Of a stretch of 64,000 nt of DNA, positions 24,201-35,408 are shown piece by piece. A model generated the notes under the pieces. That model ran no database searches and was not told the DNA's origin. It saw nothing but the letters and a program-made list of their open reading frames with translations. The first letter of the stretch is position 1. The number at the start of each line of letters is the position of its first letter. Both the position numbers and the translations under genes were made by a program. The stretch is from Guillardia theta CCMP2712 (lineage: Eukaryota; Cryptophyceae; Pyrenomonadales; Geminigeraceae), in assembly GCF_000315625.1 (NCBI RefSeq), contig NW_005434646.1, forward strand, positions 569,253 through 633,252. The letters run 5' to 3'.

Positions 24201-27200
24201 CTTTCATCCCCTCTCACGCTTACGTTCCTGCCCCAGGCTAAGCTTCCGTTCCCGCTGTACTTATACACCCATGAGCCTCCACCCGCCCCCCGCCAAGATA
24301 CAAACACGTGATCCTGCCCCCCAGCAAGCCCCAGCCGGCTCCCAGCCATCATCTCTCCCAGGTCCCTTGACCACTCTTCATGTCGAGGCCGCAAGACTCG
24401 ATACCCTGGACCCTGTCTCCCACCGCATGCCTACGTACACACTCCCCGCCTCGTCTACTCCGATCCCCTCCGCCATGGTGCTTCCTTCGCCTCCTGCTAC
24501 TTCCCTTCTCCACACTTCGGTCCCGTCCACCCTGTGCTTGGTTACGTAGACCTCGTATCCCCCCTGACCTCCCTGGCCCCCGCTATTGTTCCACACGCTC
24601 ACGCTGACATACCGGCTGTCGTCCCGTCCATGCGCTACCCCGCCTATCAGACTGGCCGCCCCTCCGACCAGCTCCTGCGTCCAGCTCGGCATCCCGACGT
24701 CAGGATCGGCGCACGCCTCGAGCCCCTCTACTGCATACGCTCGCCCTCTCGCATAGTCCACGACTGCGCCTGGGCTACAGATGTACCCGGGCGGACATGG
24801 CTTGCAGCTCGTCTGCATCGCTTCCTGGTTGTACGTCCCGGGCTCGCACGGAGCGGGTAGATAGTCTCCGCCTGCACAGTAGGTCCCTGGAGGACAAGGC
24901 GAGGGTGCCTCGGACCCTGCTATGCAGTAGTGCCCCGCTGGACACGGTATGACTCTCCGCCGCCCTGAGGGCGACTCCGCGTCGACGAGCGTCGACGAGT
25001 CATTCGCCCCTGCCTCGCAGAATATCCCCGCTATGCACTCCCCCGTGCTCTGTGTAATACCTACTGAGGCGCAGTACCGACCCGCCGGACACAGGCGGCA
25101 CTCAGACTCTGCCTCGAGTCCGAGCGAGCTGCTGTATGTGCCGATGGGACACGGAGTAGGCGACGAGCAGTTCGACTCGCAGTAGTGTCCTGCTGGACAT
25201 ACCGTCGGTTGGATGGTCCCTGGCTGTACGCATGCTTTCCCGCTCGGGCACCCCTGGCAAGCGGCCAGCCCTGGTGAAGGCCCGTACGTCCCGGGGCTGC
25301 AAGGATGTGCAACGCTGGTTCCAGAAGGGCAGTAGGACCCCGACGGACATAGGACAGTGCCGTCTGGTCCGGAGGCTGAGAGCGTACCGGGACAGAAGTA
25401 TCCAGGCTTACACACCTTGCAGGCGCTCTGGCCTACTTGATCTTGGTAGTAACCTGCACTGCATGGTTTGGGATAAAACCGACCTGCGGGACATTCATTG
25501 CCAATTGGACACATTGTGGTGTTGGGATACTGGACGTCAGTGTTTTCAAGGCAGAAGAATCCAGCTTCACAAGCTTTTGGTGTTGTTAGGTTGAATTCGT
25601 CACAGTAGTAGCCTGGTGGGCAGTTGTAGCAATCGTCAATTTTCGTCAGTTTCGTCTTGTTTGAAAACGTTCCTATCGGACAGGGTTTGGGAGCTACAGT
25701 TGCTGCTGGACAATAAAAACCAATTGGACAAGGTCCAAATCCTTGAGTGGAACCATCAGGAGCACGGAACGAGCCTCCAGGAAGTGAACAGTAATAACCA
25801 GCATCGCAAGGTCCTGATATTCGCGTATTGGGAACACAATAATATCCAGCTTGACAAGCTTGTTCTGCTTGTGTCCCAGCAGGACAATACATTCCAGTTG
25901 AGCAAATTCCTCCACAAGAAATAGGAAATTCTTGATAGTGAAAATACGTGCAATTCAGATCTGCGCAAAAATACATTCTGTTATCACAACTAAGCGCGAA
26001 CTGATCCGCAGAACCAAGCGAACAAAAATATCCTTCTGAACAAAGACCAGAAGGACCATCGAGACCAGTATCGTTGCAGTACATCCCAGCAGGACAGCTC
26101 GTGCACTGCGACACATTTGCAAGCCCCTCCTGCCCTCCGTACGTGCCCCGCGGACACCGTCCGGCCTCAAGGTTCTCCATGCCTTCCGGACAGTAGTGCC
26201 CCAAGGGACATACGAGGCTGCCAATGTCTCCTACTCCCCTGCAGTCTGCTGACGACGAGAAAGCTGACACCTGGACTCCCTGTCCTTGGTTGCTCGTGTT
26301 GAGTACGACAGCTACCTCCAGCCCGCTGCTCCCCTCGGCTATGATCCCTCCCAATCCGCCCATGCGCTCCCCTGCTACGACCCTCGTCCACCCCCGCTCT
26401 CCGTAAGCGTTCAGCTTCATAACGAAAGCGCTGTAGCTCCCTGCCTGTATGCTCCCTTGCTCTGCTGGCATGTCCGTGTACCCCAGGAGGTATATGCCCC
26501 CGTACGCGTCTGTGCTCACCGACTCCCCTTCCTCGTTCCACTCCGACCCCACCACGGCCCTCCATCGCTCCTTGCCTTCTGCAGAAACCACGGCAAGAAA
26601 AGCGTCCCTCTGCTCAAGCGCTCCTGTCCACTCCGCTCCTACAAGCCTGACCCGCGATGCTGATATGAAGTCACTGCCTGTACCGCTGCTCCCTTCTCCG
26701 GTCCCGACCGATCCTGTATACCCTACCACTATTGTCCTCCCCAGCCTGTCTGTTGTCACTCCTCTGGCGACCTGCTCTCCTGCCCACTGCAGTACCTCCG
26801 TCCAATCAATGGACCCCGTCTTGTTGACATGGTAGACATAGACATCCCGCTCCTGTGCAGCTCCCGCAGACCCGTTGTACACTTCGCCTACTACGACTGC
26901 TCCTCCAGCACCGTCGCTTGCTACTGCTCTGATGCTTTCATCCCCTCTCACGCTTACGTTCCTGCCCCAGGCTAAGCTTCCGTTCCCGCTGTACTTATAC
27001 ACCCATGAGCCTCCACCCGCCCCCCGCCAAGATACAAACACGTGATCCTGCCCCCCAGCAAGCCCCAGCCGGCTCCCAGCCATCATCTCTCCCAGGTCCC
27101 TTGACCACTCTTCATGTCCGCAACTGTCTAGCTTCCATACCCTGGACCCTGTCTCCCACCGCATGCCTACGTACACACTCCCCGCCTCGTCTACTCCGAT

Positions 27201-30200
27201 CCCCTCCGCCATGGTGCTTCCTTCGCCTCCTGCTACTTCCCTTCTCCACACTTCGGTCCCGTCCACCCTGTGCTTGGTTACGTAGACCTCGTATCTCCCC
27301 TGACCTCCCTGGCCCCCGCTATTGTTCCACACGCTCACGCTGACATACAGGCTGTCGTCCCGTCCATGCGCTACCCCGCCTATCAGACTGGCCGCCCCTC
27401 CGACCAGCTCCTGCGTCCAGCTCGGCATCCCGACGTCAGGATCGGCGCACGCCTCGAGCCCCTCTACTGCATACGCTCGCCCTCTCGCATAGTCCACGAC
27501 TGCGCCTGGGCTACAGATGTACCCGGGCGGACATGGCTTGCAGCTCGTCTGCATCGCTTCCTGGTTGTACGTCCCGGGCTCGCACGGAGCGGGTAGAGAG
27601 TCTCCGCCTGCACAGTAGGTCCCTGGAGGACAAGGCGAGGGTGCCTCGGACCCTGCTATGCAGTAGTGCCCCGCTGGACACGGTATGACTCTCCGCCGCC
27701 CTGAGGGCGACTCCGCGTCGACGAGCGTCGACGAGTCATTCGCCCCTGCCTCGCAGAATATTCCTGCCAAGCACTTGAAGCCCGTATTATGTTGAAGTCC
27801 ATTGGATGGGCAAAATTGCCCAGATGGGCACAGCTTGCATTCTGACAAAGAAGCGGCTTTCAAGTTACCATTGTACGTACTTAAGGGACATGCATTTGGA
27901 ATGATCGTTCCAAGAGGACAATAATGGCCAACTGGGCAATCAGAGGGATTGCTAGTACCAAAAGATGTGCAATGATATCCTTCAGGACAGATAGAACATG
28001 AGCTACTACCGAGACTGGATGAAAATGTTCCTGGTAAACAGTCGATTCCAATGTAGGATCCTGTAGGGCAAAACGAACCGGTCGGGCATATGTTTCCAAA
28101 CGTTCCTTCAGGTGAACTAGAATTCGATCCCCCTAGGCAAAAGAAACCTGCGCTACAAGGTCCATCTGGTATGGTATTGTTCTCCTCGCTGCAATACATA
28201 CCTGGTGAGCATGGAATGCAAGCAAATATGTCACTTGCACCAATTGTAGGGTTGAAAGTCCTTGGAGGGCAAGGTAGTGGGAATTCTGTCCCATTTGGAC
28301 AGAACGAGCCGGGGTGGCATAATCCGTTAGGAGGAGTTGGTGATTTCGAACCAGGAGGGCAGAAATACCCATCGAGACATTTGCCTGAAGGCTTAGTCAA
28401 TCCATAGCCATTGCAATACATTCCTCCAGTACATGGCTGACATTGAGACTGTCTATCCAAGCCACTAACATTGCTATAAGTCCCAAGAGGACACATGGAT
28501 GGCAAAGGGCTACTCGAGGGGCAAAAGCTGCCTTTTGGGCACAACAATGGGAAGACGGTTGCTCCAGGGCAAAAATAGCCTGGAAGACACGCAGAACAAT
28601 GAGATGAATTGGCGGCTCCGGTTTCTGAGCGATAAGTTCCAGCAGGACATGGTATCTGAGTACTTTTTTGTGATCCAGGCGGGCAAAAATACCCAGGAGA
28701 ACACATTTGCTGTGACCAGTCACTCGTACCAAAACCACACCAATAAGATGGCGGACAGGTATCACAATCTTTCAAGCTCGCGGCACCTGTGATTTTCACA
28801 TATGTCCCAGCAGGACATGGTATCATTCTGTCTGTACCCTCAGGACAGTAATATCCAACTTGACAACTGAAATTTGACCATTCTGGTACAACACTTGTTC
28901 CAGAGGGGCAATACATTCCACCAGGACACGTTTTGGCTTCCAGTTCAATGCCGCTAGTATTCCCAACATCACAGAAGTGACCAGCTGGACATAGGCTGCA
29001 GATGGATTGCCCTTCAAATGAATACTTGCCCACTCCACAAGGGACAGGTGCAGTCATGCCTTTGTCAGGGCAATAGTACCCGGATAGACAAGATGTACAT
29101 TCAGGATATGAACTAAAGAGATTCATAGAAACGGCTATTCCTGAATTCCAAAAATATGAAAGAGTACTTTCAGAGTTCAAACTCGAAACACTTGAACCTG
29201 CTCTTTCCGTTCTTGACAAAGCTGAGAAAGTTCCCTCCAAGCATGGAAAAGGAGACTTGCTTCCCTCCGGACAAAAGTAGCCCTCCGGACATGGCAGACA
29301 TTGATCTGAAGTTGTAAATCCTTTTGATCCACCATAGGTTCCAGCAGGACATGGAAACAGGAGAAAATCTCCAGTCTTCTCGGGGCAGAAGTAACCAGCT
29401 GGACACTCACCGGTAACATTAGACTGCCCTCCAGCACAGAAATACCCTGGTGGACATGGCCAGCATTCAGCCTCAGAAGCAAGAGATGCCTGCGGCGAAA
29501 ATGTGCCTGGCAGGCACGGGTACTGTGTCGGAAACATAGTTCCCTCCGGACAGAAATGCCCTCTAGCACAAGGTAAGATGGGCTGTGTTGGATCACCAGT
29601 ACCAGCCAGACATGCGTATCTTGCTGGGCAGATGAGACAATCTGCTTCCTGAATCAATGCAGTGGAATTCTCATTGTAATAACCTGCAGGACAAGGAACC
29701 TGGGTAGGATAGACCGTACCCCTAGGACAAAAGTGGCCGAGAGAGCATTCGACGTTTGGAAGAGACAGCCCTGGTTGTGAACATGCAAATCCTGCTGTAC
29801 AAGGTATGCATTGAGCTTGAGCTGCATTTCCCTCTTTTGGAGAAAAAGTACCCATTGGACAAGAATATGGCCATGAGCTGCCCTGCGGACAGTAATGACC
29901 AGGCGTACATACAACGCACTCTTGAATCGAATTCCCTGAGCCTCTACTCAAGTAATATCCTCCTGGGCAGGGTGATGGAGAAGAAGATCCAGCTGGACAA
30001 AAGGATCCAGCAGGGCAAGGCATGATATTGCTGCTTGAAGATCCTGATGGGCAAAAATTCCCTTCAGGGCATATTTCGCACACATCTGATGTCTGAGCCC
30101 CTGTTTGATCGCTGTAGGTTCCTGAAGGACAAGGATACTCAGTACCAAATTTGGTGCCAGAGGGACAATAAAATCCAGGAGGACATAAGCTTGAGATATA

Positions 30201-33200
30201 ATTTTCGCTTTGCTCCAAGCAATAAAAGCCTGCTGGACAGGTGTTGCACTCGAGGGAACTGGTAGCACCCAATACATTGTTGAATGTCCCTGCAGGGCAA
30301 GGAATAAAGCTTGAGCCATCACAATATCCACCCAACGGACAGATGTCTTTGGCAGGTGCAGGTTCTGTTGCTGGAAATCTACAGAGAAATCCAGCATCAC
30401 AAGACCGACAAAGACTTTCTTTCTCTGGGCTCCATTGCCCTGTCGGACAAGGAGATGGTGCATATTCAGCATAAGGACATTCATATGCCGCTGGACACGA
30501 TAAGCATGCGGTCATGCCATCATCACTATACCAACCATCTTGACATGGAATTGGTGCACTGGAGGAATTTCGACACATATTCCCAGCCGGACACGAGATG
30601 CACTCTGAAAGGCCTCCTGTGGAATATCTTCCTGGCAGGCATGGAGAAGGTAACTCTACTCCAGTGGGACATTCGTATCCTGCAGGGCAAAGAGAACATG
30701 TGCTGTGACCCTGTAGCGAGAACGTTCCTGGTTGACATGGGTCAATCGTGCTGGAATTCTTCTGCGGACAGGCGAAACCCAAAGGGCAAGCGGCGCAAAA
30801 TGTAGACCCTGCAAGTGACCAGCTTCCTTCTGTACACATGGCTGGTTCTGAGGCAGAATCTTTGCACATGGAACCAGCGGGACATTCTGCACAACTTGTG
30901 CTGTTCTCAGCGCTCCATGTTCCCTCAGAACAGAACAACGGGAAACTCATACCCACCCAGGGGCATTCACTTCCAGGAGGGCACACTGTACAGAACGCTG
31001 AACCTTCAATGGAAAAGCTGCCTGCTTGGCATTTGAGGGGATATTCTTCTTTCACCTTACAATGAGATCCTGCTGGACAAACCAGACATGCGGTCTGATT
31101 TCCCACAGAGTAGAATCCATCTGCACAGGGGCTTCCAACACTATTGCCCTCAGGACACTGCATCCCAGCCGGGCACGAAGAGCAGACAGTTTGATATCCT
31201 AGCGAGTAACTTCCAGCTGGACATCGCTGCCAACACTGATCAATGCTAGAGCTATTCGACCCAGACACCTCAGTGTGGTTCAGATCAGACTGCAGATCGA
31301 CACTTCTCAAAGCGCTTTCACAAGGTGCGCAATTGGTAGAGCAGCAATAATATCCAGCAGGGCATGGGCTGCATGCTGTATAGGACTGTAACGAGAACGT
31401 CCCTGGTGCACATATCTGCGGCAGAAATGAAGGATTTGGACAAAAGTAGCCAGCGGGACAATCCATGCACGTCAAATTTACATGATTCACATATTGTCCT
31501 GGTTTACATTTGGAAGGACTTTTGGATCCAAGCGTACACAATTCATCACCCTCACAAAGTTGTGGATGATTAGCTTTCATTGGACAAAAGGAGCCTTCCG
31601 GACAAGTTGTGCAAAAAGTGGAGTTACCTGTAGAAAAGGATCCGATAGGACAAGGAAAAACTGACGCTGGGTGGGGGCAAAACATTCCAGGAGGACATAA
31701 TGTACAGAATGACGCATTAGATTCTGAAAAGGAGCCGAGCCCACATTGAAGACACACTGAAGCTCCTGTCCCTGCAAAAGTACCAGGTTCACATGAAATT
31801 GGAAGTGAGCTTGAACCATTGCAAAATTTTCCGAAAGGACATTCGCTGCAATGGTTCCAAGATGGTGAGACCGAATATTGACCTGGCGGACAATCAAAGC
31901 AAGATGATGAATTAGCGTTCGAATATTTTCCAAATGCACAAGCTGTAGGTTGGATGCTACCCTCTCCGCATCGAAAACCTTGGGGGCAAAGAAAACAGCG
32001 GTCAGATTGAGAGAAATTCGAATAACTGCCCTGAGGACAAAGTAAACAACCGGACTGAGAGCTTTTTGAATATGTTCCAGGAGGGCAGTCGAAGGCTAGT
32101 CCCCCTACGCATTTTTTGCCAGATGGACATCCCATACATGAGGTTGCTATGTTTGCGGAGTACATGCCATCTGGACACTTGCTGCATGAGCTAAAACTTG
32201 ATGCTGAGAATGTTCCCGCAGCACATGCTACAGGAATGCTAGAACCATTTGAACAAGAAAATCCTTGAGGACAAGCGGAGCACGTTGAAGCATTGTTTGG
32301 TGCGTACTTGCCAGGATTACACGCTGTACACGTTGAAGAATGATAAGATGAATACGTTCCCCTTGGGCAATCTTTAGGGATCTGTGAATTCTCGAAATCA
32401 CAATAGTGCCCCGGTGGACATTCGAGACAACTCGATGAGCGTAGTTCGGAGGAGAAGGTACCAAGTGGACATGATTTGCAAACGGTACAGTTGGAATCGC
32501 AGAAGGTACCTTTTTGACATGGTAGAGGATGTTGATCCGTGCTGCAGTAGAAACCAGGAGGGCATACTGTACAGGCAGATGCATTCCCGATCGAATACGA
32601 TCCTGTTTTGCAAACGGTACAATTTTCAGCTCCAAACTCAGAGAAAGTTCCCGCTGGACATGGAATAGGTTCAAAAGTTGCAGACGGACAGTCTATTGGG
32701 CAATAAAAACCTGCCGGACAAACGGTACAAGACGAAGACATGGATTTCGAATATTTTCCTGGACTGCATTTTGTACAGATTGTCTGGTTTGGGTGAGAAA
32801 AATAGCCAGCGGAACATGCTTGCGGAATTTGAGAATCTCTGCAAAAATATCCAGATGGGCAAGGAAAGCAGACACTTGAGGTAGTCGGAGACCATTGGCC
32901 GGCTGGACAGTGACCACAGACTGTTGCCAACCCTAAGCTGTATGTTCCAGCGGTGCAACTCATGGGTGCTGCGTTCGCGGTTGGACAGAAACTCCCTTGT
33001 GGACAAGGAGAACAAAAGCCAGCTTTCGAAGTCGAAAAATAACCAAGAGGACAATCCAAGCAAATTCGAACACCGCCAGATGCAAACTTTCCAGATGGAC
33101 AGGCAACAGGCGATTGATCAAAATCACATTGAAAGCCAGGCGGACATCTGAGACAAAATGCAGCGGACTCAGCTTGACAAGAAACGCTAGATCCATTGAA

Positions 33201-35408
33201 AGGCGAATATCCCTCTGGACACTGAGTGCAAACCGATTGTCCTGGACCAGAAAATTGCCCAAAAGGACATGGAGTAGGAAATGTATTACCCGGGGGTTCA
33301 TTTGGACAGTACATACCAACAGGACAAGTTTTGCATGTTGTCTTACCTGCTTCCGAATATTTTCCATTCTCGCAAGGAATCGGACTTTCCCAATTTGTTA
33401 CACAAGCATAACCCCTTGGACAGATAGAGCAATCCATTTGATTGTCAAAAGAATAAAATCCAGGTTCACATTGTGTGTCAAGCGAACGAGAGCTTAAGCA
33501 CCTATAACCTGCTGGACAAGGTATACAGAAAGAGGCACCTGGGTTAGGCGCAATTTTCCCGATGGGACAAACAACACAAGTGTCAAGGGAAAAAGTACCG
33601 CTCAGGTTGTTGAAGGTACCAGGTGGGCAAAGGATGGGATCATGTGATGAATCATTACAATAATGCCCCATCGGACAAGTTGAACAAATTGTTGATGATT
33701 CAGCAGAAAATGTGCCATTCGGACACGGTAAAGGCGGCATGGATGCATTGGTACAAAAAAAACCTGCTGGACAACGTTTGCACACCTCTTGAGCACCATT
33801 TGAATAGAATCCAGGCAAACACGGGATCATGACATCTGGCTGATCAGGAAATGGGCAAGAATATCCAGATGGACAGGGCAAGCAAGCCATTGACTTCGAA
33901 TGAGAAATGTAACCCGCTCTGCATTGTATCTTTGTCACTGAGGACGGGCATTCAAACCCAGCAGGGCAAGGATTACAAGGAGGACGGCCATTGTCTGAGT
34001 AATGCCCATCAAAACATTCCTGACAAGAAGTATTCGGATCTTCCCCAGTTTGACAACGCCTGCAACTAGACCGGTCGCAGTCAACTATCAAACCATTCAA
34101 ACATGAGGAGCACACACTCATCGATGATGATGCAAATGTGCCATCGGGGCATTGTTGTGGTATTGAACCGTTGGTGCAACTGTGTCCTGAAAGACAAGGA
34201 ATACACTGAGTCTTATTAGCAAACATCCCATCCGCACAATCCAAGCACGATGTCGCACCACTCAACGACCATTGATTTTCAGGACAAGGTATACAATTGA
34301 TGTTACCAGCAGATGAAAATGTGCCAGGGATACAAACTGAAGGTAATGCATCGACGGATCCACAACGAAATCCAGCTGGACATTCATAACAAGCAGTCTG
34401 ATTCCCAGCAGAATAAGTTCCGGTTGGACATTCAAACTCTACACCGTCTACACAGTAATTGCCCACAGTACAAGTCGCACAAAAAGTTGCACCAATTCCA
34501 GCAAAAGATCCTGCAGGACACGGGATACATGAGACAAGGGAGCCATCTTGCGTGGAGGCGTAGGTTCCTCTTGGGCACGGAGTTATCTGCTTGAGGCCAT
34601 TTGAACAGATGTGGCCAGGCGGACACGAAAGGCACATGACCTTGCTATCAGTCAGGATATCAACAGTAGAAAAATATAGTCCAGGTATGCAATCTAAAGT
34701 TTTGCAAGCAAAGGGGAATACCGTGAAAGGAATGCTCCTTGTCTCTCCCAAATTTGGTTGAAAGTGGAATTTCAATGCAAAAGTTGCATTGTAGAACAAC
34801 TTCAGATGGTTGAGTTTGATGATTAGATTCGAGAATAAAAATGTACCATTGATTGATACACTGCTGAAACAACCTGTGCCCATCGTACAGTCAAGGAGCG
34901 CTCCTGTATCACTGAAATCCACAAGTTCCACCGACATGCGAGAAGAAGTGTCATGTAAAAGCACGCTACCCTGCGCGTCAAAGCTCTGTACTCGAGAGCT
35001 CAAAAGTCCACCAACAATGTGATTATTCGGTTGCAACATGATCGTCAGTTTTGCAGGTGACAGAGTGAAGTTTGAGCTTTCCGCCCAAATAACGTCGTTC
35101 TCAAGATGCAAAGAAAATTTCAACGAGAAGTTGAGCCCCGCATTCGAATAAATAACAAGGCCTGAAAAGATGATTGTAGAGTTTGAGACTTGAAATTCCT
35201 GCTTTCCTCTAAGAGAATCTGCTGGAAGACCATTCTTGAAGAGATCTATATCAATGAAAAATTCTGAAAAATTGCAGTGGTCGTGTTCTGTCAAACTGAG
35301 AGTAAAATTTCCCAATTTTGATCCTGATATTCCCTGATATGGTTGAGTGAGGACTTGAAGTCCACACGACGAGCCCAGATGTACCATTTGAAACAGTATA
35401 ATGCACAT
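1..35408 (-). CDS. Giant GCC2/GCC3-repeat transmembrane protein (3' end beyond window)
   Basis: Three exons are visible: 35408-5613, 5565-3308 and 3260 to beyond position 1, separated by two 47-nt GT-AG introns. The frame stays open to position 1, so the C-terminus is missing. About 11,770 residues lie in the window. I start at the Met at 35406-35408, which opens a signal peptide (MCIILFQMVHLGSSCG); the frame is open to another Met at 35624. The ectodomain is mostly CPAGxYC / GTYS type modules (PF07699, GCC2_GCC3, ephrin-receptor-like), with propeller-like inserts and N-glycosylation sequons. Next come a cupredoxin-like domain, a TM helix near 4584-4653 and a coiled-coil tail. The frame is broken near 24378, 18243, 14770, 14450 and 11820, yet the frames at both ends of exon 1 agree. 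Role unknown; a surface adhesion, recognition or extracellular-coat protein is my inference. It could instead be several genes if the breaks are real. Confidence 0.82.
3308..5565 (-). other. Exon 2 of giant gene: cupredoxin-like domain, TM helix, start of cytoplasmic tail
   Basis: 752 codons. Residues near 4800-5080 show a cupredoxin-like pattern: VIWTITSFNGINHYP, then TTFFHAFDQPGIYVFRDAGD, then VVGVV. A single TM helix (VMLGFLVITAISCALVYY) lies near 4584-4653, followed by basic residues, which sets the orientation: N-terminus outside. The tail then has a charged helical region and a segment near 3400-3550 with DPCTGLRVPVLGV and DPETRLLRPI repeats. Cupredoxin naming is by pattern; I did not locate a complete copper ligand set. 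Confidence 0.65.
5614..11408 (-). other. Diverged GCC2/GCC3 modules and degenerate propeller of the giant protein
   Basis: About 11050-9900 encodes an Asn/Ser-rich region with recurring aromatic strands (GRLMWSMPLDVYG, GSLLWTTPLKSM). It lies at the same place as the propeller-like domain of the units, so I read it as an old, diverged propeller. About 9870-5900 is a run of CPAGYFCP-type modules, interrupted near 8700-8300 by a Cys-poor insert. AT-rich and open in one frame to the donor at 5612. Confidence 0.7.
9647..9872 (-). repeat. Isolated near-identical copy of the 226-bp CPEGMENLEAG block
   Basis: The DNA matches the blocks at 12252-12478, 14931-15158, 17646-17873, 20418-20646 and 23188-23415 almost base for base. 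Here it sits inside strongly diverged flanks. It encodes the CPEGMENLEAGRCPRGTY to GSADERALSC segment. This short island of identity is the clearest sign of local sequence transfer between copies. Confidence 0.85.
11409..13995 (-). repeat. 2.7-kb tandem unit 6 (half homogenised, half diverged)
   Basis: From 13995 to about 13131 the DNA is near-identical to the other units. From 13130 to about 12480 the propeller's second half is AT-rich and strongly diverged (GGSFGMSNGSASFLGEVSN region). The CPEGMENLEAG block (12252-12478) is then again near-identical. A 113-N gap (12065-12177) falls in the cassette where unit 4 has about 38 residues, which fits its length. The frame is lost near 11820. Confidence 0.78.
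12065..12177. other. Assembly gap (113 N)
   Basis: Run of N inside the cassette of unit 6. Flanking residues (KVGFF and GGFEARPNG) are separated by about 38 residues in the intact copy of unit 4, so the gap size is about right. Confidence 0.99.
13996..16710 (-). repeat. 2.7-kb tandem unit 5 (hybrid cassette, two frame breaks)
   Basis: 2,715 bp. The constant part is near-identical to unit 4. The cassette is a hybrid: its first half is the SRVCQSGEC type of units 2 and 3, its second half the FEARPNGTISG type of unit 4. The halves meet near 14770 out of frame. A further single-base insertion lies near 14450, at the next cassette junction (INPRKNEC to YVGHACPEN). Confidence 0.82.
16711..19426 (-). 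repeat. 2.7-kb tandem unit 4 (single-base frameshift)
   Basis: 2,716 bp. Carries the FEARPNGTISG cassette (about 17150-17650) and the CPAGRFYPKPC tail shared with unit 1. One extra A lies in an A run at 18243-18248, where every other copy has one fewer. This shifts the frame inside the propeller-like domain. Confidence 0.83.
19427..22198 (-). repeat. 2.7-kb tandem unit 3
   Basis: 2,772 bp and fully open. The cassette starts with the SRVCQSGEC / GTAGLRHLPTG segment (shared with unit 2). It then carries sequence not seen in other units, from about 19616 to 20030 (FTCPYGYYCPLGMSVG and CPERYYCPPNTSQW). That sequence replaces the usual KVCKPGYFCPG tail. Confidence 0.85.
22199..25025 (-). repeat. 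2.7-kb tandem unit 2 (contains an assembly gap)
   Basis: 2,827 bp including 100 N at 24046-24145. The frame changes near 24378, where two propeller variants are joined. Bases on both sides of the gap differ from all other copies, with extra bases after it and unrelated sequence before it. The cassette (about 22680-23190) combines an SRVCQSGEC segment with a GFGEIVPNPQ segment. Confidence 0.8.
24046..24145. other. Assembly gap (100 N)
   Basis: Run of exactly 100 N inside the propeller-like domain of unit 2. About 30 bases on the 24045 side match no other copy, and two extra bases lie just after 24146. This suggests poor-quality read ends. Confidence 0.99.
25026..27761 (-). repeat. 2.7-kb tandem unit 1 (5'-most in gene sense)
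   Basis: 2,736 bp. Reads, in gene order: constant Cys-rich block starting IFCEAGANDSS, propeller-like domain (about 26215-27430), CPEGMENLEAG block, variable cassette, and constant tail with DQVGQSACKVC. Its cassette (about 25480-26075) is unique in the array, AT-rich, and carries a CDNRMYFCADLNC segment. It also has its own propeller variant (KLDSCGHEEW, near 27100-27135). Open in frame throughout. Confidence 0.85.
27762..34690 (-). other. Non-homogenised GCC2/GCC3 module array
   Basis: About 2,300 residues of diverged Cys-rich modules, each roughly 40-55 residues with the order CPxGxxC..G.YS..G...C..CPxG. Near 28-30 kb the modules resemble CPAGYFCPxG types; nearer the N-terminus they are shorter and Ser/Thr-rich. 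The sequence is AT-richer than the downstream units, and no two modules are close copies at the DNA level. This part is therefore old, unlike the array that follows. It ends abruptly at 27761. Confidence 0.75.
34690..35408 (-). other. N-terminal signal peptide and two beta-type domains of the giant protein
   Basis: After the signal peptide come about 230 residues low in Cys and rich in N-x-S/T sequons. Two segments share the pattern of a hydrophobic strand followed by an aromatic-basic strand: one around FSGLVIYSNAGLNFSLKF and one around FSNLIIKLNHLKLFYNATF. This suggests two related Ig/filamin-like beta domains. The Cys-rich modules begin right after, near the CKTLDCIPG segment. Domain naming is inferred from pattern only. 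Confidence 0.5.

Noticed and set aside
13236-27596. Plus-strand open frames repeated in every unit (for example near 13236, 15951, 18667, 21439, 24271 and 27005)
   Set aside because: They are antisense shadows of the GC-rich coding units; they repeat only because the units do, and they show no family signal.
11409-27761. CRISPR-like or transposon array
   Set aside because: Repeats are 2.7 kb, coding and in one reading frame; there are no spacers, terminal repeats or transposase.
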